A stretch of 64,000 nt of DNA, taken from Nocardioides alkalitolerans DSM 16699 (GTDB lineage: Bacteria; Actinomycetota; Actinomycetes; Propionibacteriales; Nocardioidaceae). Each line of letters starts with the position of its first letter. Positions within the stretch are counted from its first letter, which is position 1. The notes beneath the pieces are model-generated. The model was not told where the DNA came from. It made no database searches and saw only the letters and a list, made by a program, of their open reading frames with translations. This document shows, one piece after another, positions 16,616 through 23,676 of this stretch. The stretch spans positions 248,001 to 312,000 of the forward strand of contig NZ_AUFN01000012.1 of assembly GCF_000426525.1 (NCBI RefSeq). Direction: 5' to 3'. Both the position numbers and the translations under genes were made by a program.

Positions 16616-18195
16616 GCGTCCTCCTCCAGGATCTCCGTGGCCGGGTTGTAGTAGTCGGGGGCCGTCGCCGCGACGCCGTCGAGCCCGCGACCGCCCGCGG
16701 CGGGCCTCTTCATCAGGCCGAAGGTGCCGTCGGCGATCGCGTCGAGCAGCCCGTTCTCGTGGTCGCAGATGCGCTCCATCAGGTCGAGGGACTCCCCCAG
16801 CACCTGGTGGGCACGGCGTACGACGAGGCCGTCGGGGGCCGGGTGGAAGTCCTCGTGCATCCCGCCGGCCGCCTCCAGCACGTAGCGCACGTTCTGCAGC
16901 GCGAGGTCGCGATCGGAGATCCACGGCGTCACGACGGCCTCGGTCATCATCCCGACCAGCAGGATGCCCTGGCCCGTCAGCGCCCCGGCGAGGTTGAAGA
17001 ACCCGTCGAGCAGGAAGCCCTTGAAGACGTCGCCGGTCATGTGGCGCGTCGGCGGCATCCACTTGAGCGGGGCGTCGGGGAAGAGCTCGCGGGCGAGCAG
17101 GGCGTGGGCCAGCTCGAGGCGGAACGACTCCGGCACCGCCGGGTCGATCTCGAAGGCGTGGCCGAGACCGAGCTGCCAGTCCTCGAGCCCCGCCTCCTTG
17201 GCGAAGAACTCGTTGAGCAGCTGGCTCGTCGTCACCGTGTGGGCGGCCTCGACCGCGTCGGCGGTGGTGAGGTAGTTGTCCTCGCCGGTGTTGATGATGA
17301 TCCCGGCGCGCGCGTGCACCTGGCGGCTGAAGCGCTGGTCGACGAAGGTGCGCACGGGGTTGATGTCGCGGAAGAGGATCCCGTACATCGAGTCGTTGAG
17401 CATCATGTCGAGCCGCTCGAGGCCCGCGAGGGCAGCGATCTCCGGCATGCAGAGCCCGCTGGCGTAGTTGGTGAGCCGCACGTAGCGGCCGAGCTCGCGG
17501 CTGGTCTCGTCGAGCGCGGCCCGCATGAGCCGGAAGTTCTCCTGGGTGGCGTAGGTGCCGGCGAAGCCCTCCCGCGTGGCGCCCTCCGGCACGTAGTCGA
17601 GCAGGCTCTGGCCGGTCGAGCGGATGACCGCGATGACGTCGGCCCCCTCCCGGGCGGCCGCCTGCGCCTGCGGGATGTCCTCGTAGATGTCGCCGGTGGC
17701 GACGATGAGGTAGATCCACGGCTTCGACGGGGCGTCGCCGATGTCGGCGACGAGGCGCTCCCGCTCGGTACGGCGCGCGTCCACCGTGCCGATACCGGTC
17801 GCCACGGCGCTGCGGGCGGCGGCCCGGGCGCGGTCGGCGTCGGAGCCCGACGGCAGCCGCAGCCGCACCGACCCGGCCGCCGCCTTCTGGGCCAGCGTGG
17901 TCAGGTCGTCGGCGTCGCCGCGCACCAGCGCGTCCCAGACGGGGAGGGCCACGCCGTACGCCAGCGCGTCCTCGCCGAGGTCGGCCCGGGCGACGTCCAT
18001 CAGGCGGTTGACCCACGGGATGCCGTCGGGGTCGGCGCCGGAGAGGCCGGCGAGCCGCAGGGTGGCGCGCTCGACGGCGACGGTCGTGTGGGCCTTGGCG
18101 AGGGCGACGATCGGCTCGCCGACCCGGGCGGCCAGGGTGCGGGCACGTCGTACGGTCGCGGGATCCAGGCCCAGCTTGGCCTCCCGGGTGCTCAT
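16612..18195 (-). CDS. kamD: lysine 5,6-aminomutase alpha subunit
   Basis: The 527-residue large subunit, a PLP/cobalamin-domain TIM barrel that holds substrate and the adenosyl group. Recognisable stretches are GLCMPEIAALAGLERLDMMLNDSMYGILFRDIN, IIINTGEDNYLTTADAVEAAHTVT and the C-terminal LMKRP region. Its length is that of the clostridial KamD. The ATG overlaps the kdd stop. No reactivase genes (KamB/KamC type) lie in the window, so either they are elsewhere or the enzyme tolerates inactivation. Confidence 0.93.
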   Translation of the reverse strand: MSTREAKLGLDPATVRRARTLAARVGEPIVALAKAHTTVAVERATLRLAGLSGADPDGIPWVNRLMDVARADLGEDALAYGVALPVWDALVRGDADDLTTLAQKAAAGSVRLRLPSGSDADRARAAARSAVATGIGTVDARRTERERLVADIGDAPSKPWIYLIVATGDIYEDIPQAQAAAREGADVIAVIRSTGQSLLDYVPEGATREGFAGTYATQENFRLMRAALDETSRELGRYVRLTNYASGLCMPEIAALAGLERLDMMLNDSMYGILFRDINPVRTFVDQRFSRQVHARAGIIINTGEDNYLTTADAVEAAHTVTTSQLLNEFFAKEAGLEDWQLGLGHAFEIDPAVPESFRLELAHALLARELFPDAPLKWMPPTRHMTGDVFKGFLLDGFFNLAGALTGQGILLVGMMTEAVVTPWISDRDLALQNVRYVLEAAGGMHEDFHPAPDGLVVRRAHQVLGESLDLMERICDHENGLLDAIADGTFGLMKRPAAGGRGLDGVAATAPDYYNPATEILEEDA

Positions 18196-19295
18196 GCGGT
18201 CACCGCCGTCAGGTCGGTCGCGGAGCCGGCCTCCACCGGGGCCGGCCCGGTGCGCGCCTCGAACAGCGTGCGCACCCCGGGGGTGCTGCGGAGCAGCTCG
18301 AGGGCGTACGCCGCGTGGCCCGGCACGTAGCCGTTGCCGACCAGCATCGTGACGTCGGCGGCGACGCCCTCGGCCCCGAGCGCGGCCGCCGCGAACGACG
18401 TGGCCATCGAGAAGAAGACGACGGTGCCGCCCGCCGCGGTGGCGAGGATCGCCCCGCCCTCGCAGCCGGGCACGTCGACGCACACGACGGTGACGTCGGC
18501 CGGACCGCCCGCCGCGGTCACGGCGTCGCGCAGGGCCAGCGGGTCCCGGGCGTCCGCGACCACCACGGCGTCGGCGAGGCCCGCCGCCTCGAGGGTCGCC
18601 GCCTCCCCGGCGTGCGGCACCACCCCGATCGTGCGACGGGCCCCGGCCTCGCGGGCCGCGGCCAGGCTCAGCGAGCCCGACTTGCCGGCCGCGCCCACGA
18701 CGGCGACCACGGGAGCGTCGTACCCCCGCACCACCCGCCGCGTCAGCGCCGGCGCCCCGCAGACGTCCATCACGGCGAGCGCGAGGCCCGGCGCGAGGTC
18801 GTCGGGCACGACGGCGGCGATCGAGCGGCCGAAGAGCACGGCGTGGCCGTCGGCGGGCACCTGCTCACCGCGGCCGTCCCAGCGCGCGAGCCCGTCGGTG
18901 AGCACGAGCGGCGTGAGGCTGAGGGAGACGAGGGTGGCGACCCGGTCGCCGACCTGCAGGCCGAGCGGCGACTCCGGGCCGACCTCCTCGACCGTGCCGA
19001 GCAGCATGCCGCCGGACCCCGTGACGGGGTTCTGCATCTTGCCGCGGGCCGTCACGATCGCGAGCACCTCCGCCCGCAGGGCGTCGGCATCGAGCACGCC
19101 GTCCGTGGTGTGGGCGCGCTCGAGCTGGCGGTAGGACGCGGCGTCGAGGTTCAGCCGCTCGACGCGCAGGCGCACCTCGTCGGGCCAGAGCTCGGCTCCG
19201 GGGTCGAGGCGCTGCGCGGCCTGCGGCAGCACCCGGGGACGGTCGAGCACCCGGTGGAGGCCGACGGGGTCGCTCGGGCTGGTCGTCGTACGCAT
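18192..19295 (-). CDS. kdd: L-erythro-3,5-diaminohexanoate dehydrogenase
   Basis: A 367-residue NAD-dependent enzyme that oxidises 3,5-diaminohexanoate to 5-amino-3-oxohexanoate with loss of ammonia. An MDR-like layout is visible: GSGGMLLGTVEEVG, then a nucleotide fold with VVGAAGKSGSLSL. The family lacks the classical zinc cysteines. The start is taken at ATG 19295 (MRTTTSPSDPVGLHRVL); an upstream start would run through the operator palindromes. First gene of the lysine operon, divergent from kamA. Confidence 0.9.
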   Translation of the reverse strand: MRTTTSPSDPVGLHRVLDRPRVLPQAAQRLDPGAELWPDEVRLRVERLNLDAASYRQLERAHTTDGVLDADALRAEVLAIVTARGKMQNPVTGSGGMLLGTVEEVGPESPLGLQVGDRVATLVSLSLTPLVLTDGLARWDGRGEQVPADGHAVLFGRSIAAVVPDDLAPGLALAVMDVCGAPALTRRVVRGYDAPVVAVVGAAGKSGSLSLAAAREAGARRTIGVVPHAGEAATLEAAGLADAVVVADARDPLALRDAVTAAGGPADVTVVCVDVPGCEGGAILATAAGGTVVFFSMATSFAAAALGAEGVAADVTMLVGNGYVPGHAAYALELLRSTPGVRTLFEARTGPAPVEAGSATDLTAVTA

Positions 19296-19317
19296 TGCTC
19301 GATCACATCCTTGGAGA

Positions 19318-19330
19318 CGGAGGATTTCCG
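19318..19330. promoter_or_regulatory. operator copy 1, kdd/kamA divergent region
   Basis: CGGAGGATTTCCG; 11 of 13 bases match copy 2. Centre at 19324. Confidence 0.55.
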
Positions 19331-19348
19331 GCCCAGGCGTCGACATGC

Positions 19349-19361
19349 CGGAGAATCTCCG
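19349..19361. promoter_or_regulatory. operator copy 2 (perfect palindrome), kdd/kamA divergent region
   Basis: CGGAGA-A-TCTCCG, a perfect palindrome with one central base. Centre at 19355, 31 bp from copy 1 and 21 bp from copy 3, i.e. about three and two helical turns. Confidence 0.65.
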
Positions 19362-19369
19362 CTTACTGT

Positions 19370-19382
19370 GGCAGAGTCTCCG
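19370..19382. promoter_or_regulatory. operator copy 3, kdd/kamA divergent region
   Basis: GGCAGAGTCTCCG; 10 of 13 bases match copy 2. Centre at 19376. Confidence 0.5.
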
Positions 19383-19432
19383 GACACGAGCAATCGACGC
19401 GCCGCGAACCGGTGCGGGCGGGAGGAAGTGGA

Positions 19433-20896
19433 ATGAGCATCGAGACCTCGATCGGTCTGGTGAGCGGGCAGCCGTACCCCTACGAGCGCACGACGCTGGT
19501 CGAGCCCGACTGGCGGCGCTTCCCGGGGTGGCGCGACGTCACCGACGCCGACTGGCGCTCGGTCCAGTGGCAGCGCTCGCACTGCGTGAAGAACGTGAAG
19601 CAGCTGCGCGAGCTGCTGGGCGACCTCGTCGACGACACCTTCTACGCCGACCTCGAGCGCGACCAGGCCGAGCGCGCCACGATGTCGATGCTCATGCCGC
19701 CGCAGATGCTCAACACCATCGCGCCGCACGTCGAGCCGGCGGGCGCGGGCTCGCTCACCGAGGCCTGGTACGCCGACCCGGTCCGCCACTACATGCTGCC
19801 GGTCTTCAGCGATCGCCGCACCGACTGGGCCTCGCACCCGCACTCGGCGCGCGACTCGCTGCACGAGCACGACATGTGGGCCACCGAGGGCCTCACCCAC
19901 CGCTACCCGACGAAGGTGCTCGCCGAGCTGCTGCCGACGTGCCCGCAGTACTGCGGGCACTGCACGCGCATGGACCTCGTCGGCACGTCGACCGCGGTGA
20001 TCGACAAGCTGAAGTTCGTCGGCAAGCCGAACGACCGGATCGGCGACATGCTGGACTACCTGCGCCGCACGCCGGGCGTGCGCGACGTGGTGGTCTCCGG
20101 CGGCGACGTCGCCAACATGCCGTGGCCGCGCCTCGAGGCGTTCCTCGACGACCTGCTCGAGATCGAGAACGTGCGCGACATCCGGCTCGCGACCAAGGCG
20201 CTCATCGGCCTGCCGCAGCACTGGCTCGACGACAAGGTCCGCGAGGGCGTCGGCCGCGTCGCCACCAAGGCCCGCGCCCGGGGCGTCTCGCTGGCCATGC
20301 ACACCCACGCCAACCACGCGAACTCGATCACGCCGATCGTCGCGGAGGCGTCGCGGGCGATGCTCGAGGCCGGCCTGCGCGACGTCCGCAACCAGGGCGT
20401 GCTCCTCGACGGCGTCAACGCCGACCCGCACGCGCTGCTCGACCTCTGCTTCCGGCTGCTCGACGGCGCCGGCATCACGCCGTACTACTTCTACATGTGC
20501 GACATGATCCCGTTCGCCGAGCACTGGCGGGTCTCCGTCGCGGACGCCCAGCGCCTCCAGACCGCGATCATGGGCTACCTCCCGGGCTTCGCGACGCCGC
20601 GCATCGTGTGCGACGTGCCCTTCGTCGGCAAGCGGTGGGTGCACCAGCTCGCGTCGTACGACGAGGAGCGCGGCATCTCGGGCTGGACGAAGAACTACCG
20701 CACCTCCATCGAGGCCGCGGACCCCGAGGCCCTGGTGCGCGAGTACCACTACTACGACCCCATCCACTCCCTCCCCGAGTCGGGCCAGGCGTGGTGGCGC
20801 GAGCAGTTCGGCGAGGCCGGCCTCGCCGCCGCCTCCCTCAGCGCCGCCCAGGTCGCCGAGGCCTCCCGCCGCACCGCGGCGCTGCAGGCGTACTGA
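19433..20896 (+). CDS. kamA: lysine 2,3-aminomutase, radical SAM
   Basis: A 487-residue KamA-family radical SAM enzyme, expected to convert L-lysine to L-beta-lysine with PLP and SAM. The [4Fe-4S] motif CX3CX2C is Cys170, Cys174 and Cys177. ATG 19433 follows GGAGGA (19421-19426). Transcribed divergently from kdd-kamD-kamE-kal, whose first mutase step uses beta-lysine, so the two units form one pathway. Specificity for lysine rather than another amino acid rests mainly on this context. The 3-keto-5-aminohexanoate cleavage enzyme (Kce) needed between Kdd and Kal is absent from the window. Confidence 0.88.
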   Translation: MSIETSIGLVSGQPYPYERTTLVEPDWRRFPGWRDVTDADWRSVQWQRSHCVKNVKQLRELLGDLVDDTFYADLERDQAERATMSMLMPPQMLNTIAPHVEPAGAGSLTEAWYADPVRHYMLPVFSDRRTDWASHPHSARDSLHEHDMWATEGLTHRYPTKVLAELLPTCPQYCGHCTRMDLVGTSTAVIDKLKFVGKPNDRIGDMLDYLRRTPGVRDVVVSGGDVANMPWPRLEAFLDDLLEIENVRDIRLATKALIGLPQHWLDDKVREGVGRVATKARARGVSLAMHTHANHANSITPIVAEASRAMLEAGLRDVRNQGVLLDGVNADPHALLDLCFRLLDGAGITPYYFYMCDMIPFAEHWRVSVADAQRLQTAIMGYLPGFATPRIVCDVPFVGKRWVHQLASYDEERGISGWTKNYRTSIEAADPEALVREYHYYDPIHSLPESGQAWWREQFGEAGLAAASLSAAQVAEASRRTAALQAY

Positions 20897-20933
20897 GCCG
20901 AGCCCGCCGATCGGTCGTCGGGCGCTGCCAGCC

Positions 20934-20963
20934 CCGGTTTCCCCGGTCGGCCGGGGAAACCGG
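20934..20963 (+). terminator. kamA terminator hairpin / left tip of the inverted-repeat element
   Basis: A perfect 13-bp stem (20934-20946 with 20951-20963) and 4-nt loop TCGG, 38 bp after the kamA stop. It is also the outer end of the left inverted repeat. Confidence 0.7.
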
Positions 20964-21016
20964 GACTGGGGGGCTCATGCTTTGACCGCCCAGTCCCGGA
21001 GATGGCCGCCCAGTCC
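20936..21016 (+). repeat. left inverted repeat (81 bp)
   Basis: It contains a hairpin, GGACTGGGGGG at 20963-20973, and CCGCCCAGTCC at 20986-20996 and 21006-21016 (20-bp period). Confidence 0.8.
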
Positions 21017-21052
21017 CCGGCAACCAGCGTCCGACCACGCCCTGGGAACGAG

Positions 21053-21061
21053 TTGTCCACA
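21053..21061 (+). promoter_or_regulatory. DnaA-box-like 9-mer inside the element
   Basis: TTGTCCACA equals the preferred Streptomyces DnaA box. It stands alone, between the left repeat and the nuclease-like gene. Confidence 0.35.
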
Positions 21062-21113
21062 GCGCGCGGAAGTCGTCGTTTCGGCCGACCGGGACCGTGG
21101 ACACCTCTCAAGC

Positions 21114-22088
21114 ATGAGCCACACACTCGATCCTCGATTGGCGGAGGCCGCCGCCCGGCACGGCGTGTTCCTGCGCAAGGAAGCAGTCGCTGCCGGTTAC
21201 GACGACGGTCAGATCGCAGCACTCGTACGGCGGGGGACGTGGCACCGGGTGCGCCACGGGGCTTATGTCGACGGCGCGGTGTGGGCCGCCCTGGATGCAC
21301 GACATCGACACCTGACGACCGCGCGCGCTGCCGTGCGGAGCGCCGCCGTCGAGGTCGTCGCCTCGCATGTGACGAGCGCGCTCGCTCACGGCGCCGACAC
21401 CTGGAACGTCACGACGGACGAGGTTCACCTCACCCGGCGCGATCAGCGGACCGGCCGTCGAGAAGCGGGGGTGGTGCAGCATCGCGGAGCGCTGGGCGAC
21501 GAGGACGTCGTCACGACGAACGGCTTGACCCACACCTCCGGCACCCGCGCGGCTCTCGAGGTGGCGAGCATGCCGACAATCGATCTGGAGCACGGACTGG
21601 TTGTCGTCAACTCACTTCTGCACCGTGGTGTGACCACGGTCGAGAAGCTGGCTCAGGCGGCCGACGAGGCCGCTCACTGGCCTTACACGTTGTCGATCCC
21701 CCGTCTGCTGGCGCTGGCCGACGGACGGGTGGAGACCGTCGGGGAGTCCCGGACGCTCTACCTCTGTCACATCGAGCGCATCCCCCTTCCCGTCCCCCAG
21801 GTCGCCATCACCGACCACACGGGCCTCGTGTTCGCCAGGGTCGACTTCGCCTGGCCGGACCTCGGGGTGTTCCTCGAGTTCGACGGCAAGATCAAGTACC
21901 AGGGAGCCCTGGTCGACGGGACCGATGTCACCTCGGTGGTCCTCGCGGAGAAGCGCCGCGAGGAACGCATCATCGAGGCCACCGGCTGGCGAGTCATCCG
22001 GATCACCTGGGCCGACCTGGCTCACCCCGAGCGCATCGCGGAGCGCATCCGTACGGTCCTGGCAGCCGCCGCCCGTCGGGCCGGCTGA
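21114..22088 (+). CDS. AbiEi-type winged-helix plus DUF559/PD-(D/E)XK-like protein
   Basis: A 324-residue protein. Residues ~10-55 (FLRKEAVAAGYDDGQIAALVRRGTWHRVRHGAYVDG) match the N-terminal winged helix of AbiEi-like antitoxins. The C-terminal ~90 residues resemble DUF559/Vsr-like endonucleases: RVDFAWPDLGVFLEFDGKIKY provides a D...E-x-D-x-K arrangement, and EKRREERIIEATGWRVIRITW follows. No partner toxin lies next to it. ATG 21114 is chosen; longer in-frame starts reach into the left repeat. It fills the space between 81-bp inverted repeats. DNA cleavage at or near the repeats is a testable guess, not an established function. Confidence 0.75.
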   Translation: MSHTLDPRLAEAAARHGVFLRKEAVAAGYDDGQIAALVRRGTWHRVRHGAYVDGAVWAALDARHRHLTTARAAVRSAAVEVVASHVTSALAHGADTWNVTTDEVHLTRRDQRTGRREAGVVQHRGALGDEDVVTTNGLTHTSGTRAALEVASMPTIDLEHGLVVVNSLLHRGVTTVEKLAQAADEAAHWPYTLSIPRLLALADGRVETVGESRTLYLCHIERIPLPVPQVAITDHTGLVFARVDFAWPDLGVFLEFDGKIKYQGALVDGTDVTSVVLAEKRREERIIEATGWRVIRITWADLAHPERIAERIRTVLAAAARRAG

Positions 22089-22169
22089 GGACTGGGCGGC
22101 CGAAGCCAGGACTGGGGGGTCAAAGCAATGCCCTCCCAGTCCCGGTTTCCCCGGCCGACCGGGGAAACC
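22089..22169 (-). repeat. right inverted repeat (81 bp)
   Basis: Reverse-complement partner of 20936-21016 at 86% identity. It contains GGACTGGGCGG (22089-22099), GGACTGGGGGG (22109-22119), CCTCCCAGTCC (22132-22142) and a terminal hairpin. Confidence 0.8.
22144..22169 (-). terminator. lrp terminator hairpin / right tip of the element
   Basis: An 11-bp stem (22144-22154 with 22159-22169) and 4-nt loop, immediately after the lrp stop codon. Confidence 0.65.
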
Positions 22170-22607
22170 TCACATCACCGGGCGGTTCTCGTAGAACGTA
22201 TTGAGCACGATGGTCGTGCGGGTGGAGACGTTGGCGGCGGCGCGGATGCGCGCGAGCAGGCCCTCGAGGAGCGACGGGGTCTCGACGCGGACCTTGAGGA
22301 TGTAGGACTCCTCCCCCGCGACCGACCAGCACGACTCGATCTCGGGGATGTCCTTCACGCGGTCCGGGCAGTCGTCGGGCGCCGAGGGGTCGAACGGGCG
22401 GATCGAGATGAAGGCGGTGAGCGGCATCCCCATCTGCTCGTGGTCGAGCGTGGCGCCGTACCCCTTGATGAGGCCGCGCTGCTCGAGCCGCTTCACCCGC
22501 TGGTGCACGGCGGAGGTGGAGAGCCCCGTGCCGCGTCCGAGGTCGGTGAAGGACATCCGGCCGTCCTGGGCGAGCAGGGCGAGGATCTTGCGATCGGTCT
22601 CTTCCAC
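22170..22607 (-). CDS. Lrp/AsnC family transcriptional regulator
   Basis: A 145-residue feast/famine regulator. N-terminal HTH (DRKILALLAQDGRMSFTDLGRGTGLSTSAVHQRVKRLE) and a C-terminal RAM ligand-binding domain (GEESYILKVRVETPSLLEGLLARI). Such proteins form octamers that bind several phased sites and often sense amino acids. The gene is only ~1.3 kb past kamA, and the kdd/kamA region has three phased palindromes, so control of lysine catabolism is plausible but unproven. GTG 22607 lies 7 nt after TAGCCT. Divergent from the exonuclease gene with a 36-bp gap. Confidence 0.9.
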   Translation of the reverse strand: MEETDRKILALLAQDGRMSFTDLGRGTGLSTSAVHQRVKRLEQRGLIKGYGATLDHEQMGMPLTAFISIRPFDPSAPDDCPDRVKDIPEIESCWSVAGEESYILKVRVETPSLLEGLLARIRAAANVSTRTTIVLNTFYENRPVM

Positions 22608-22614
22608 GCAGGAG

Positions 22615-22620
22615 AGGCTA
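22615..22620 (-). promoter_or_regulatory. -10 box, leaderless lrp start
   Basis: TAGCCT then 7 nt then GTG 22607. Confidence 0.5.
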
Positions 22621-22631
22621 TCGGCTCGTGG

Positions 22632-22637
22632 CAGGAT
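22632..22637 (+). promoter_or_regulatory. -10-like box, exonuclease
   Basis: CAGGAT then 6 nt then GTG 22644. Confidence 0.35.
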
Positions 22638-22643
22638 CGCCCC

Positions 22644-23579
22644 GTGCCCCTCCGAACCGAGCGCCTGCTTCTCCTGGACACCGCCTCCCTCTACTTCCGT
22701 GCGTTCTTCGGGGTGCCCGACACGGTGCGGGCCCCGGACGGCACGCCCGTCAACGCGGTGCGGGGTCTCATGGACTTCATCACCCGCCTCGTCACGGAGT
22801 ACGAGCCGACGCATCTGGCGTGCTGCTGGGACGACGACTGGCGTCCGCAGTGGCGCGTCGACCTCATCCCCACCTACAAGGCGCACCGGGTGGTGGAGGA
22901 GCGCGAGGCCGACCCCGACGTCGAGGAGGTCCCGGACCCTCTCGGCCTCCAGGTGCCCGTCATCCGCGAGGTGCTCGCCGCCTACGGGCTCGCCGTCGTC
23001 GGCGCGCCCGAGCACGAGGCCGACGACGTCATCGGCACCCTCGCCACCGACGCCGGGATGCCCGTGGACGTCGTCACCGGCGACCGCGACCTCTTCCAGC
23101 TCGTCGACGACGCGGCGCAGGTGCGCGTGCTCTACACCGCGCGGGGCGTCGGCCGGCACGAACGCCTCACGGAGGCGGAGGTGCTCGAGAAGTACGGCGT
23201 GCGCGCCGACCAGTACGCCGACTTCGCGACGCTGCGGGGCGACTCGTCCGACGGGCTGCCGGGGGTCAAGGGCGTCGGCGAGAAGACCGCCGTCACCCTG
23301 CTCGGCCGGTTCGGCGACCTCGCCGGCATCCAGGCGGCCGCGCAGGACCCGTCAGCCGACATGGCGCCCGGCGTGCGCGCGAAGATCAAGGCGTCGGCGG
23401 ACTACCTGGCCGTGGCGCCCACCGTCGTGGCGGTGGTGCGCGACCTGCCCGTGCGCGACGTCGACCTGACCCTTCCCGCGGCTCCCGCCGACCCCGACGC
23501 CCTGGCCGCGCTCGACGAGCGCTGGGACCTCGGCACGAGCGCGCAGCGCCTCACGGACGTGCTCGCCGCCCTCCGCTGA
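22644..23579 (+). CDS. 5'-3' exonuclease (PIN/FEN-like)
   Basis: A 311-residue stand-alone homologue of the DNA polymerase I 5'-nuclease domain. Acidic metal-binding residues appear in LLLDTASLYFRAFFG, CWDDDWRPQWR, EHEADDVIG and VTGDRDLFQLVDD; the helix-hairpin-helix reads GLPGVKGVGEKTAVTLL. It probably removes RNA primers or flaps alongside PolA. GTG 22644 gives the conserved start (MPLRTERLLLLDT). Divergent from lrp. Confidence 0.9.
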   Translation: MPLRTERLLLLDTASLYFRAFFGVPDTVRAPDGTPVNAVRGLMDFITRLVTEYEPTHLACCWDDDWRPQWRVDLIPTYKAHRVVEEREADPDVEEVPDPLGLQVPVIREVLAAYGLAVVGAPEHEADDVIGTLATDAGMPVDVVTGDRDLFQLVDDAAQVRVLYTARGVGRHERLTEAEVLEKYGVRADQYADFATLRGDSSDGLPGVKGVGEKTAVTLLGRFGDLAGIQAAAQDPSADMAPGVRAKIKASADYLAVAPTVVAVVRDLPVRDVDLTLPAAPADPDALAALDERWDLGTSAQRLTDVLAALR

Positions 23580-23663
23580 GCCTCCGGAGCGGGTACGACG
23601 CCCGCCACGCCGGCCGGCCCCGGGCTGGCACGGCGCCCGCCCCGCCGCCTCAGGAGCCGTGAG

Positions 23664-23669
23664 TAGCGT
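23664..23669 (+). promoter_or_regulatory. -10 box, leaderless NAD(P)-binding protein start
   Basis: TAGCGT then 7 nt then ATG 23677. Confidence 0.5.
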
Positions 23670-23676
23670 GGTCGTC

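Larger units (their letters stand above)
20936..22169. mobile_element. putative 1,234-bp element with 81-bp inverted repeats around a DUF559-type gene
   Basis: The left arm (20936-21016) and the reverse complement of the right arm (22089-22169) align without gaps over 81 bp at 70 identities; the outer 35 bp are identical. Each arm has a terminal hairpin and three copies of an 11-mer (consensus CCSCCCAGTCC). The only gene inside is a nuclease-like protein with less GC-biased codon choice than its neighbours. No transposase and no target duplication are seen. The right edge is flush with the lrp stop codon. Confidence 0.6.

Noticed and set aside
19296..19432. Cobalamin or lysine riboswitch for the kam operons
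   Set aside because: The region is fully explained by palindromic sites and a ribosome site; no riboswitch core was found.
21114..22088. RAYT-type transposase (REP-associated) as identity of the gene between the repeats
   Set aside because: The protein lacks the Y1 HUH motif and looks like a winged helix plus DUF559 nuclease.
21114..22088. Complete type IV toxin-antitoxin pair
   Set aside because: Only the AbiEi-like N-terminus is present; no AbiEii-type nucleotidyltransferase gene is adjacent.
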